From an uncultured Parasutterella sp. (GTDB lineage Bacteria; Pseudomonadota; Gammaproteobacteria; Burkholderiales; Burkholderiaceae_F), in assembly GCA_900766055.1 (NCBI GenBank), contig CAAFTZ010000047.1, positions 1 to 13,432 on the forward strand: 13,432 nucleotides of DNA, written 5' to 3'. Below, in pieces: positions 1-4,947 of the stretch. The translations under genes and the position numbers were made by a program. The notes under the pieces were generated by a model that was not told the DNA's origin, made no database searches, and was given only the letters and a program-made list of their open reading frames with translations. Position 1 is the first letter of the stretch; every line of letters begins with the position of its first letter.

Positions 1-1191
1 ATGGCAAAAGAAAAGTACGAACGTACTAAGCCCCATGTAAACGTTGGCACAATCGGTCACGTTGACCATGGTAAGACAACCCTTACAGCCGCTATCACAA
101 CCGTTCTTTCCAAGAAGTTCGGCGGTGAAGCCAAAGCCTACGACCAGATCGACGCAGCTCCTGAAGAAAAAGCTCGCGGTATTACGATTAACACCGCTCA
201 CGTCGAATACGAAACCGAACACCGTCACTACGCACACGTTGACTGCCCGGGCCATGCTGACTACGTCAAGAACATGATTACCGGTGCTGCTCAGATGGAC
301 GGCGCTATTCTGGTTGTTGCCGCTTCCGACGGTCCTATGCCTCAGACTCGTGAGCACATCCTTCTTGCTCGTCAGGTCGGTGTTCCCTACATCATCGTTT
401 ACCTGAACAAATGCGACCTCGTCAATGACGAAGAACTGCTTGAACTGGTTGAAATGGAAGTTCGCGAACTCCTGAGCAACTACGACTTCCCCGGCGACGA
501 TATTCCTATCATCAAGGGTTCTGCTCGTATGGCTCTCGACGGCGACAAAGGCCCGATGGGTGAAGAATCCATCCTGAAGCTTGCCGACACGCTCGACAGC
601 TACATCCCGACTCCGGAACGTGCTATCGACCAGCCGTTCCTTATGCCGGTTGAAGACGTGTTCTCCATCTCCGGCCGCGGTACCGTTGTTACCGGCCGTG
701 TTGAACGCGGTATTGTTAAAGTCGGCGACGAACTCGAAATCGTCGGTATCCGTCCGACTCAGAAGACAACCTGCACGGGCGTCGAAATGTTCCGTAAGCT
801 GCTTGATCAGGGTCAGGCCGGTGACAACATCGGTGTTCTGCTCCGCGGTACAAAGCGTGAAGACGTCGAACGCGGTCAGGTTCTTGCCAAACCGGGCACG
901 ATCACTCCGCACACCGAATTCCAGGCAGAAGTTTACGTTCTGACTAAGGAAGAAGGCGGCCGTCACACACCGTTCTTCAAAGGGTATCGTCCTCAGTTCT
1001 ACTTCCGTACAACTGACGTTACCGGAACGATCGAACTGCCGGAAGGCGTTGAAATGGTTATGCCCGGCGACAACATCCGTATGGACGTTAAGCTGATTGC
1101 TCCGATTGCTATGGAAGAAGGCCTCCGCTTCGCTATTCGTGAAGGCGGCCACACAGTCGGTGCCGGCGTTGTTTCTAAGATCGTCGGCTAA
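1..1191 (+). CDS. tuf: Elongation factor Tu (EF-Tu)
   Basis: EF-Tu is the GTPase that carries aminoacyl-tRNA to the ribosomal A site in the cytoplasm. The 396-residue product has the usual family length. The GTP-binding motifs are intact: P-loop GHVDHGKT (19-26), switch I RGITI (60-63 region), DCPGH (81-85), NKCD (136-139) and GSAR (about 173-176). Beta-barrel domains 2 and 3 follow, and the protein ends in a normal GAGVVSKIVG tail. It starts at the first base of the window, so its promoter and ribosome binding site cannot be seen. It ends with tandem stops TAATAA. The tRNA gene follows 12 bases later with no terminator between, so tuf and the tRNA are probably cotranscribed. Its position before tRNA-Trp and secE matches the tufB copy of Proteobacteria; a second copy near fusA is common in relatives but lies outside this window. 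Confidence 0.98.
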   Translation: MAKEKYERTKPHVNVGTIGHVDHGKTTLTAAITTVLSKKFGGEAKAYDQIDAAPEEKARGITINTAHVEYETEHRHYAHVDCPGHADYVKNMITGAAQMDGAILVVAASDGPMPQTREHILLARQVGVPYIIVYLNKCDLVNDEELLELVEMEVRELLSNYDFPGDDIPIIKGSARMALDGDKGPMGEESILKLADTLDSYIPTPERAIDQPFLMPVEDVFSISGRGTVVTGRVERGIVKVGDELEIVGIRPTQKTTCTGVEMFRKLLDQGQAGDNIGVLLRGTKREDVERGQVLAKPGTITPHTEFQAEVYVLTKEEGGRHTPFFKGYRPQFYFRTTDVTGTIELPEGVEMVMPGDNIRMDVKLIAPIAMEEGLRFAIREGGHTVGAGVVSKIVG

Positions 1192-1203
1192 TAAAAGATT
1201 TTT

Positions 1204-1279
1204 AGGGGTATAGCTCAATTGGCAGAGCGACGGTCTCCAAAACCGTAGGTTGAGGGTTCGATTCCTTCTGCCCCTGCCA
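1204..1279 (+). tRNA. trpT: tRNA-Trp (anticodon CCA)
   Basis: This 76-base gene folds into a full cloverleaf. The acceptor stem AGGGGTA (1204-1210) pairs with TGCCCCT (1269-1275), with one G-T pair. The D stem is GCTC/GAGC (1213-1216, 1225-1228). The anticodon stem is ACGGT/ACCGT (1230-1234, 1242-1246), with loop CTCCAAA and anticodon CCA at 1237-1239. The T stem is GAGGG/CCTTC around loop TTCGATT (1257-1263). The discriminator is G1276, as in other bacterial tRNA-Trp, and CCA is encoded at 1277-1279. A second CCA follows directly at 1280-1282. A tryptophan tRNA between tuf and secE is a common arrangement in this group. Its symbol is assigned by function only. Confidence 0.97.
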
Positions 1280-1289
1280 CCAAAAAACG

Positions 1290-1319
1290 AACCGCGGCCT
1301 TAGGGTCGCGGTTTGATTT
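1290..1319 (+). terminator. GC-rich hairpin between tRNA-Trp and secE (weak terminator or processing stem)
   Basis: A 10-bp stem (1290-1299 with 1304-1313, one G-T pair) closes a TTAG loop. It is followed by an interrupted T-rich run, TTTGATTTC. The stem is strong but the T run is poor, so it may be a partial terminator for the tuf-tRNA transcript or a stem that guides tRNA 3' processing. It ends about 20 bases before the secE start and leaves the secE ribosome binding site free. Confidence 0.5.
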
Positions 1320-1333
1320 CACGGAAACAGTAA

Positions 1334-1717
1334 ATGAGTACGCAAAACGCAACACCGGCAACAGAATCGAAGGGCGGTGTCCTTCTGATGACGATTGCTA
1401 TCCTTATTGCAGTAAGCGGAGTTTTTGCTTTTGCCTTACTGGCGGAACAACCTACCGGTATTCGCGTCGGTATTTTGATCGGCAGCTTAGTCGTCGGCGT
1501 TGTCTTAGGTTGGTTCAGCGCACCCGGTAAGGAATTTGCCAAGTACTGCAAGGCCTCCTATGAAGAACTGAGAAGAGTTGTTTGGCCGACCAGAAAGGAA
1601 ACGATCAATACTACGGGTATTGTCTGTGCCTTCGTGGTCGTGATTGCATTCTTCCTCTTCATCGTTGACAAACTCATCGAGTTTCTTCTTTACGATGTCC
1701 TTCTTTCTCTGATCTAA
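1334..1717 (+). CDS. secE: Preprotein translocase subunit SecE
   Basis: SecE clamps SecY in the SecYEG channel of the inner membrane, through which SecA- or ribosome-driven proteins are exported. The 127-residue product has the three-helix form seen in E. coli rather than the short one-helix form. Hydrophobic segments lie at about 16-36, 43-62 and 95-120. The conserved amphipathic segment EELRRVVWPTRKET (77-90) precedes the last helix and is the family's signature. The start is ATG at 1334, with GGA at 1323-1325 upstream as a modest ribosome binding site. nusG begins 12 bases after the stop, so the two are almost certainly one transcript. The small polar N-terminus is not a cleavable signal. 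Confidence 0.96.
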   Translation: MSTQNATPATESKGGVLLMTIAILIAVSGVFAFALLAEQPTGIRVGILIGSLVVGVVLGWFSAPGKEFAKYCKASYEELRRVVWPTRKETINTTGIVCAFVVVIAFFLFIVDKLIEFLLYDVLLSLI

Positions 1718-1729
1718 AGAGAGTTGAAA

Positions 1730-2266
1730 ATGTCCGATATGAAATGGTACGTTGTGCACACTTATTCCGGGATGGAAAAGAGTGCCGAATCTGCTCTGAG
1801 AGAGAGAATTGCTCGCGAGGGACTTCAGGATTATTTCGAAGAAATTTTAGTTCCGACGGAGGACATCTCCGAGGTGAAAAACGGCAAGAAACGTGTTTCC
1901 ACCCGTCGTATGTACTCCGGCTATATCTTCGTCAAAATGATCATGAATGACGAGACTTGGCATCTCGTCAAAAATACGGCTAGAATTACGGGCTTCCTCG
2001 GCGGCAGTGCAAACAAGCCGTCTCCGCTGCCTGCTAAGGACATTGAAGCCATCAAGAGCAAAATGGAAGCCGGTTCCGAGGCTCCTAGACCTCGTGTCGA
2101 ATTTGAAGTCGGCGGCTCTGTTCGTATTAAGAACGGTCCGTTTACAGACTTTAACGGAATAATCGAAGAAGTGAACTATGACAAGAACAGACTTCGTGTT
2201 ATGGTATCGATCTTCGGCCGCGACACTCCTGTTGAACTTGCTTTCAACGAAGTAGAGAAGGCTTAA
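1730..2266 (+). CDS. nusG: Transcription termination/antitermination protein NusG
   Basis: NusG binds RNA polymerase and modulates pausing, Rho termination and coupling to the ribosome. From ATG 1730 the product has 178 residues (181 in E. coli). The N-terminal NGN domain begins KWYVVHTYSGME (5-16) and includes the conserved GYIFVKM (64-70), NDETWHLVKNT (73-83) and TGFLGG (87-92). A KOW domain follows at about 125-165, with the signature NGPFTDFNGIIEEV (135-148) and the end TPVELAFNEVEKA. The frame is also open from TTG 1724, but ATG 1730 has GAGAG at 1719-1723 six bases upstream and matches the family start. A strong terminator-like hairpin follows the stop codon. Confidence 0.97.
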   Translation: MSDMKWYVVHTYSGMEKSAESALRERIAREGLQDYFEEILVPTEDISEVKNGKKRVSTRRMYSGYIFVKMIMNDETWHLVKNTARITGFLGGSANKPSPLPAKDIEAIKSKMEAGSEAPRPRVEFEVGGSVRIKNGPFTDFNGIIEEVNYDKNRLRVMVSIFGRDTPVELAFNEVEKA

Positions 2267-2275
2267 AGAATATCG

Positions 2276-2316
2276 GTTTTCTGCTTGAGAGTCCGAGCAG
2301 AAAACTTCTTGTTTTT
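2276..2316 (+). terminator. Intrinsic terminator after nusG
   Basis: GTTTTCTGCT (2276-2285) pairs perfectly with AGCAGAAAAC (2296-2305), with a possible two extra pairs into the loop. TTCTTGTTTTT follows directly. This is a good terminator or attenuator for the secE-nusG transcript. It implies that rplK is read either by partial read-through or from a promoter that I could not identify with confidence. Confidence 0.75.
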
Positions 2317-2331
2317 ATGGACTCTTTACCT

Positions 2332-2362
2332 CGGGGAGCTTCATTGCCGAAGCGAATACCCG
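2332..2362 (+). promoter_or_regulatory. Candidate L1-binding autoregulatory site in the rplK-rplA leader
   Basis: Two short helices enclose an asymmetric internal loop. The outer helix is CGGG/CCCG (2332-2335, 2359-2362). The loop has GA on the 5' side (2336-2337) and GAATA on the 3' side (2354-2358). The inner helix is GCTTC/GAAGC (2338-2342, 2349-2353) with a six-base ATTGCC loop. The strands GGGGAGC and GCGAATACCC resemble the L1-binding region of 23S rRNA as I recall it (GGUGGGAG and GAAAUACCACC). In bacteria L1 represses rplK-rplA by binding such an rRNA mimic in the leader. The element ends 12 bases before the rplK ATG, one base before the AAGGA ribosome binding site (2364-2368), which suits translational control. 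Confidence 0.6.
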
Positions 2363-2374
2363 TAAGGAAAATAA

Positions 2375-2809
2375 ATGGCAAAGAAAATTGTAGGCTTTAT
2401 TAAGCTTCAGGTTCCTGCCGGAAAGGCTAACCCCTCGCCACCTATCGGTCCGGCTCTGGGTCAGCGCGGCTTGAACATTATGGAATTCTGCAAGGCCTTC
2501 AACGCTAAGACACAAGGCGTTGAACCGGGGCTTCCTATTCCTGTCGTGATCACGGCTTACGCCGACAAGAGCTTCACATTCGTGATGAAGACTCCTCCGG
2601 CCACTATCCTGATCAAGAAGGCTGCAAAGATTCAGAAGGGTTCTGCCCGTCCGCATACAGAGAAAGTCGGCAAGATTACACGTGCTCAGGCTGAAGAGAT
2701 CGCTAAGACCAAGATGCCTGACCTTACAGCTGCCGATATGGACGCCGCGGTTCGCACTATCGCCGGAAGCGCTCGTTCCATGGGTATCACCGTTGAAGGA
2801 GTCAAATAA
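2375..2809 (+). CDS. rplK: 50S ribosomal protein L11
   Basis: L11 binds the GTPase-associated region of 23S rRNA at the base of the ribosomal stalk and is also needed for RelA activation. The 144 residues match the family length. The N-terminal domain begins KKIVGFIKLQVPAGKANPSP with the proline-rich PPIGPALGQRGLNIMEFC (22-39). The C-terminal RNA-binding domain covers about 73-144, with KTPPATILIKKAA and the end GSARSMGITVEG. ATG 2375 has AAGGA at 2364-2368, six bases upstream. The stop shares one base with the rplA start (TAATG), so the two are translationally coupled. A candidate L1-binding element lies just upstream. Confidence 0.98.
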   Translation: MAKKIVGFIKLQVPAGKANPSPPIGPALGQRGLNIMEFCKAFNAKTQGVEPGLPIPVVITAYADKSFTFVMKTPPATILIKKAAKIQKGSARPHTEKVGKITRAQAEEIAKTKMPDLTAADMDAAVRTIAGSARSMGITVEGVK

Positions 2810-3501
2810 TGGCGAAGATCAGCAAACGCGAAAAAGAGAACAAGAGCAAAGTTGAAGTCCAGAAGTTCTACGCTCTGAATGAAGCTGTCGAACTCGTCAA
2901 AGCTCTTGCTAATGCCAAGTTCAACGAATCCGTTGATATCGCTGTTCAGCTCGGCATCGATCCTCGTAAGAGCGACCAGGCTGTCCGCGGTTCCGTCGTT
3001 ATGCCTGCCGGTACAGGCAAAACAGTTCGTGTTGCAGTTTTCGCTCAGGGCGCTGCTGCAGAAGCTGCTAAAGAAGCCGGTGCCGATATCGTCGGTATGG
3101 AAGATTTAGCCCACGAAATCAAGGGCGGCAAAATGGATTTCGACGTTGTGATCGCTGAACCCGCAGCAATGCGTGTTGTCGGTCAGTTAGGTCAGATCCT
3201 CGGTCCGCGCGGCTTAATGCCGAACCCGAAGGTCGGTACTGTTACTCCGAACGTTGCCCAGGCTGTTAAGAACGCCAAGGCCGGTCAGGTTCAGTTTCGT
3301 GCTGACAAGGCAGGTATCATTCACGCTCCCGTCGGCCGTGCTTCTTTCGAAGTCGAACAGCTTCTTACGAACATTAAGGCCCTCATTGAGCAGCTGAACA
3401 AGATCAAACCCGCTTCTACGAAAGGCGTTTACATTCGTAAAGTTGCGGTTAGTTCGACAATGGGTCCCGGCGTCAAGGTTGACGTTCAGACATTGAACTA
3501 A
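2809..3501 (+). CDS. rplA: 50S ribosomal protein L1
   Basis: L1 forms the mobile L1 stalk at the E site, helps release deacylated tRNA, and in many bacteria represses its own mRNA. The 230-residue product has normal length. The signature LGPRGLMPNPKVGTVT lies at 131-146. The N-terminal domain I contains FNESVDIAVQLGIDPRKSDQ (38-57, the RNA-binding face), and the C-terminus has PASTKGVYIRKVAVSSTMGPG (201-221). The ATG overlaps the last base of the rplK stop. Its ribosome binding site GAAGGAG (2795-2801) lies inside rplK, seven bases upstream, a strong site for a coupled gene. After the stop a long folded leader separates it from rplJ. Confidence 0.98.
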   Translation: MAKISKREKENKSKVEVQKFYALNEAVELVKALANAKFNESVDIAVQLGIDPRKSDQAVRGSVVMPAGTGKTVRVAVFAQGAAAEAAKEAGADIVGMEDLAHEIKGGKMDFDVVIAEPAAMRVVGQLGQILGPRGLMPNPKVGTVTPNVAQAVKNAKAGQVQFRADKAGIIHAPVGRASFEVEQLLTNIKALIEQLNKIKPASTKGVYIRKVAVSSTMGPGVKVDVQTLN

Positions 3502-3762
3502 TTTCGTTTCGGAGCAATCCGAAACAGGGCGAAAGCCCAAGTGAAGGACTTTGGGTTACAGCCTTCGGGCTGTAGCCGTCAAAGACCGCTGGCGAATGAA
3601 AGTCTCATTCTTAATATCCCAAAGCGGAAAACCAGCGTAGATGGCAACCGAAGAGAGAACAAGCGTTGTGTGTCCTGACGGACAGATTCCTTGGAACTCT
3701 CGGAGTGAGCCGGTTATTTTGAACCGGTGCTGTGAAAGCAGCACCTCTGAGTGGAGCAGACC
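3502..3762 (+). promoter_or_regulatory. Structured rplJ leader (candidate L10(L12) autoregulatory leader)
   Basis: This 261-base spacer has no gene but many stems. In order: an 8-bp stem with a GCAA loop (3506-3525); GGGC/GCCC with a GAAA loop (3527-3538); and a 10-bp stem with a TTCG loop (3554-3577), extended by CTTTG/CAAAG (3549-3553, 3580-3584) with a GT bulge. Next is a domain closed by CGCTGG/CCAGCG (3587-3592, 3632-3637) that contains GAATGA/TCATTC (3594-3599, 3605-3610). Then come TGTCC/GGACA (3671-3684), CCGGTT/AACCGG (3710-3727) and GGTGCTG/CAGCACC (3726-3745). None ends in a T run, so they are not terminators. In bacteria L10 complexed with L7/L12 binds such a leader to repress rplJL translation, and the position and length fit. 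A promoter may also lie here, but I could not place it. Confidence 0.7.
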
Positions 3763-4293
3763 ATGGGTCTTAATAGACAAGAAAAGGCTGACATGATCAA
3801 AGAGATCAGCGAAATCATCGCTGGTACTGAAGGTCTTGTTATTGCCGAATACCGTGGGCTGACCGTAGATGCAGCCACCAAACTCCGTAAAGAAGCACGT
3901 GAGAATGGTGTTCAGTTGCGCGTTTTGAAAAACACCTTAGCACGCCGTGCCGTCAAAGACACTCCGTTCGAAGGTCTGTCCGATCAGTTTGTCGGACCCC
4001 TTCTTTACGGTTTTTCTGCTGACCCTGTGGCCCCTGCCAAGGTCATGGCTAACTTTGCCAAGACAAACCCGCAGCTCGTTATTAAGGCCGGTGCAATGCC
4101 GAACAACGTCCTTGACGTTGCCGGTGTTGAAAAACTTGCCACAATGCCGAGTCGCGAAGAATTGCTGGCTAAGTTGATGGCCACTATGAACGAACCTGTT
4201 GCTAAGTTCGTTCGTACGCTCAACGAAGTTCCCGCACGTTTCGTCAGAACTCTTGCTGCAGTGCGCGATGCCAAAGAACAGGCTGCTGCCTGA
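3763..4293 (+). CDS. rplJ: 50S ribosomal protein L10
   Basis: L10 anchors the L7/L12 dimers to the ribosome and, with them, represses its own mRNA. From ATG 3763 the product has 176 residues. The N-terminal rRNA-binding domain shows AEYRGLTVDAATKLRKEAR (28-46), RVLKNTLARRAV (53-64) and FVGPLLYGFS (76-85). The C-terminal helix that carries the L7/L12 dimers runs from about 131 to 176. It is about ten residues longer than in E. coli (165 aa) and contains a near repeat, FVRTLNE (149-155) and FVRTLAA (160-166). The frame is open from GTG 3751, but ATG 3763 has GGAG at 3753-3756 six bases upstream and gives the normal MxLN start. rplL follows after 48 bases without a terminator. Confidence 0.97.
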   Translation: MGLNRQEKADMIKEISEIIAGTEGLVIAEYRGLTVDAATKLRKEARENGVQLRVLKNTLARRAVKDTPFEGLSDQFVGPLLYGFSADPVAPAKVMANFAKTNPQLVIKAGAMPNNVLDVAGVEKLATMPSREELLAKLMATMNEPVAKFVRTLNEVPARFVRTLAAVRDAKEQAAA

Positions 4294-4341
4294 TTTTGTA
4301 AGTTTTAATTTTTAGTTACACAACGTATTGGAGTTACCAAA

Positions 4342-4719
4342 ATGGCTTTGTCCAAAGAAGAAATCCTTGACGCAATTGCGTCCATGTCCGTTCTCGAAGT
4401 TTCCGAACTCATCAAAATGATGGAAGAAAAATTCGGTGTTTCCGCTGCTGCAGCTGCTGTTGCTGTTGCTGCCCCTGCCGGTGGCGCTGCTGCTCCTGCT
4501 GAAGAAAAATCCGAATTCGACGTCGTTCTGAAAGAAATCGGCGCTAACAAGGTTCAGGTTATTAAGGCTGTCCGTGAACTGACCGGCCTCGGCCTGAAGG
4601 AAGCCAAAGACCTCGTCGACGGCGCTCCTAAGACTGTTAAGGAAGGCCTTGCCAAGGCTGACGCTGAAGAAGCCCAGAAGAAATTGGAAGCCGCTGGCGC
4701 CAAGGTTGAACTGAAGTAA
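4342..4719 (+). CDS. rplL: 50S ribosomal protein L7/L12
   Basis: L7/L12 is the multicopy stalk protein that recruits and activates translation GTPases, including EF-Tu. The 125-residue product has the standard architecture. The N-terminal dimerisation domain (about 1-33) binds L10. A flexible Ala/Pro/Gly hinge lies at about 34-54. The C-terminal domain starts EKSEFDVVLKEIG (55-67) and holds the factor-binding helix with KVQVIKAVRELTGLGLKEAK (70-89), then LVDGAPKTVKEG. The ATG at 4342 has TTGGAG at 4328-4333, eight bases upstream. It ends just before an attenuator-like hairpin, which fits the need for more L7/L12 than RNA polymerase. Confidence 0.98.
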   Translation: MALSKEEILDAIASMSVLEVSELIKMMEEKFGVSAAAAAVAVAAPAGGAAAPAEEKSEFDVVLKEIGANKVQVIKAVRELTGLGLKEAKDLVDGAPKTVKEGLAKADAEEAQKKLEAAGAKVELK

Positions 4720-4735
4720 TTTTTCAGTTATACTA

Positions 4736-4767
4736 CAAGGCTCTATATTTGGAGCCTTGTTTTTTTT
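4736..4767 (+). terminator. rplL-rpoB attenuator (intrinsic terminator)
   Basis: CAAGGCTC (4736-4743) pairs perfectly with GAGCCTTG (4752-4759) around an eight-base loop, and eight T's follow (4760-4767). Because no convincing promoter is visible before rpoB, this is more likely a partial terminator, as known at the same place in E. coli, where only a fraction of transcripts continue into rpoBC. Confidence 0.88.
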
Positions 4768-4778
4768 CTATCGGAAAA

Positions 4779-4813
4779 CTTTGAGTGGGTCATTCGGTAT
4801 GATCCAGCCAAAG
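4779..4813 (+). other. Long imperfect hairpin in the rplL-rpoB spacer (possible RNase III processing stem)
   Basis: CTTTG (4779-4783) pairs with CAAAG (4809-4813). A small AG/GC internal loop follows. Then TGGGTCAT (4786-4793) pairs with ATGATCCA (4799-4806), with one G-T pair and a five-base loop. There is no T run after it, so it is not a terminator. E. coli has an RNase III site at this place between rplL and rpoB; assigning that role here is inference. Confidence 0.5.
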
Positions 4814-4860
4814 TCTTCTGCAGGAGCATAATTTAGACAATTTGAGTTTTGCCGCGCATT

Positions 4861-4878
4861 GAGCCCTGGTGAGGGCTC
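4861..4878 (+). other. Perfect GC-rich hairpin upstream of rpoB
   Basis: GAGCCCT (4861-4867) pairs perfectly with AGGGCTC (4872-4878) around GGTG. It lies about 70 bases before the rpoB start with no T run. Its role is unknown; it may stabilise the 5' end of processed rpoBC mRNA. Confidence 0.5.
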
Positions 4879-4947
4879 GGCGTGGCTATTCGTGTCTGTT
4901 ATTGCTTTTGGGGAATTTTCTTTTTTTCTCTTTCGAACGGAGCGTTC

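Noticed and set aside
1724..1729. TTG 1724 as nusG start
   Set aside because: It leaves little room for a ribosome binding site after the secE stop; ATG 1730 has GAGAG at good spacing.
2285..2318. TTGAGA (2285-2290) as a -35 box for an rplK promoter
   Set aside because: It lies in the terminator hairpin and no acceptable -10 box is found at normal spacing.
3612..3617. TAATAT as a -10 box for an rplJ promoter
   Set aside because: Only four of six bases match and the -35 position (CTGGCG) is poor; not enough to call.
3751..3762. GTG 3751 as rplJ start
   Set aside because: It overlaps the ribosome binding site of ATG 3763, which gives the usual L10 N-terminus.
4441..4510. GCT-rich repetitive stretch as a sequence repeat
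   Set aside because: It encodes the normal alanine-rich hinge of L7/L12.
4798..4832. TATGAT (4798-4803) and CATAAT (4827-4832) as -10 boxes of an rpoB promoter
   Set aside because: Neither has a recognisable -35 box at 16-18 bases, and TATGAT lies within a hairpin.
4882..4947. GTG 4882 extension of rpoB adding 22 residues, partly hydrophobic
   Set aside because: The extension is not found in the family, crosses the spacer, and ATG 4948 has a well-placed GGAG and the standard N-terminus.
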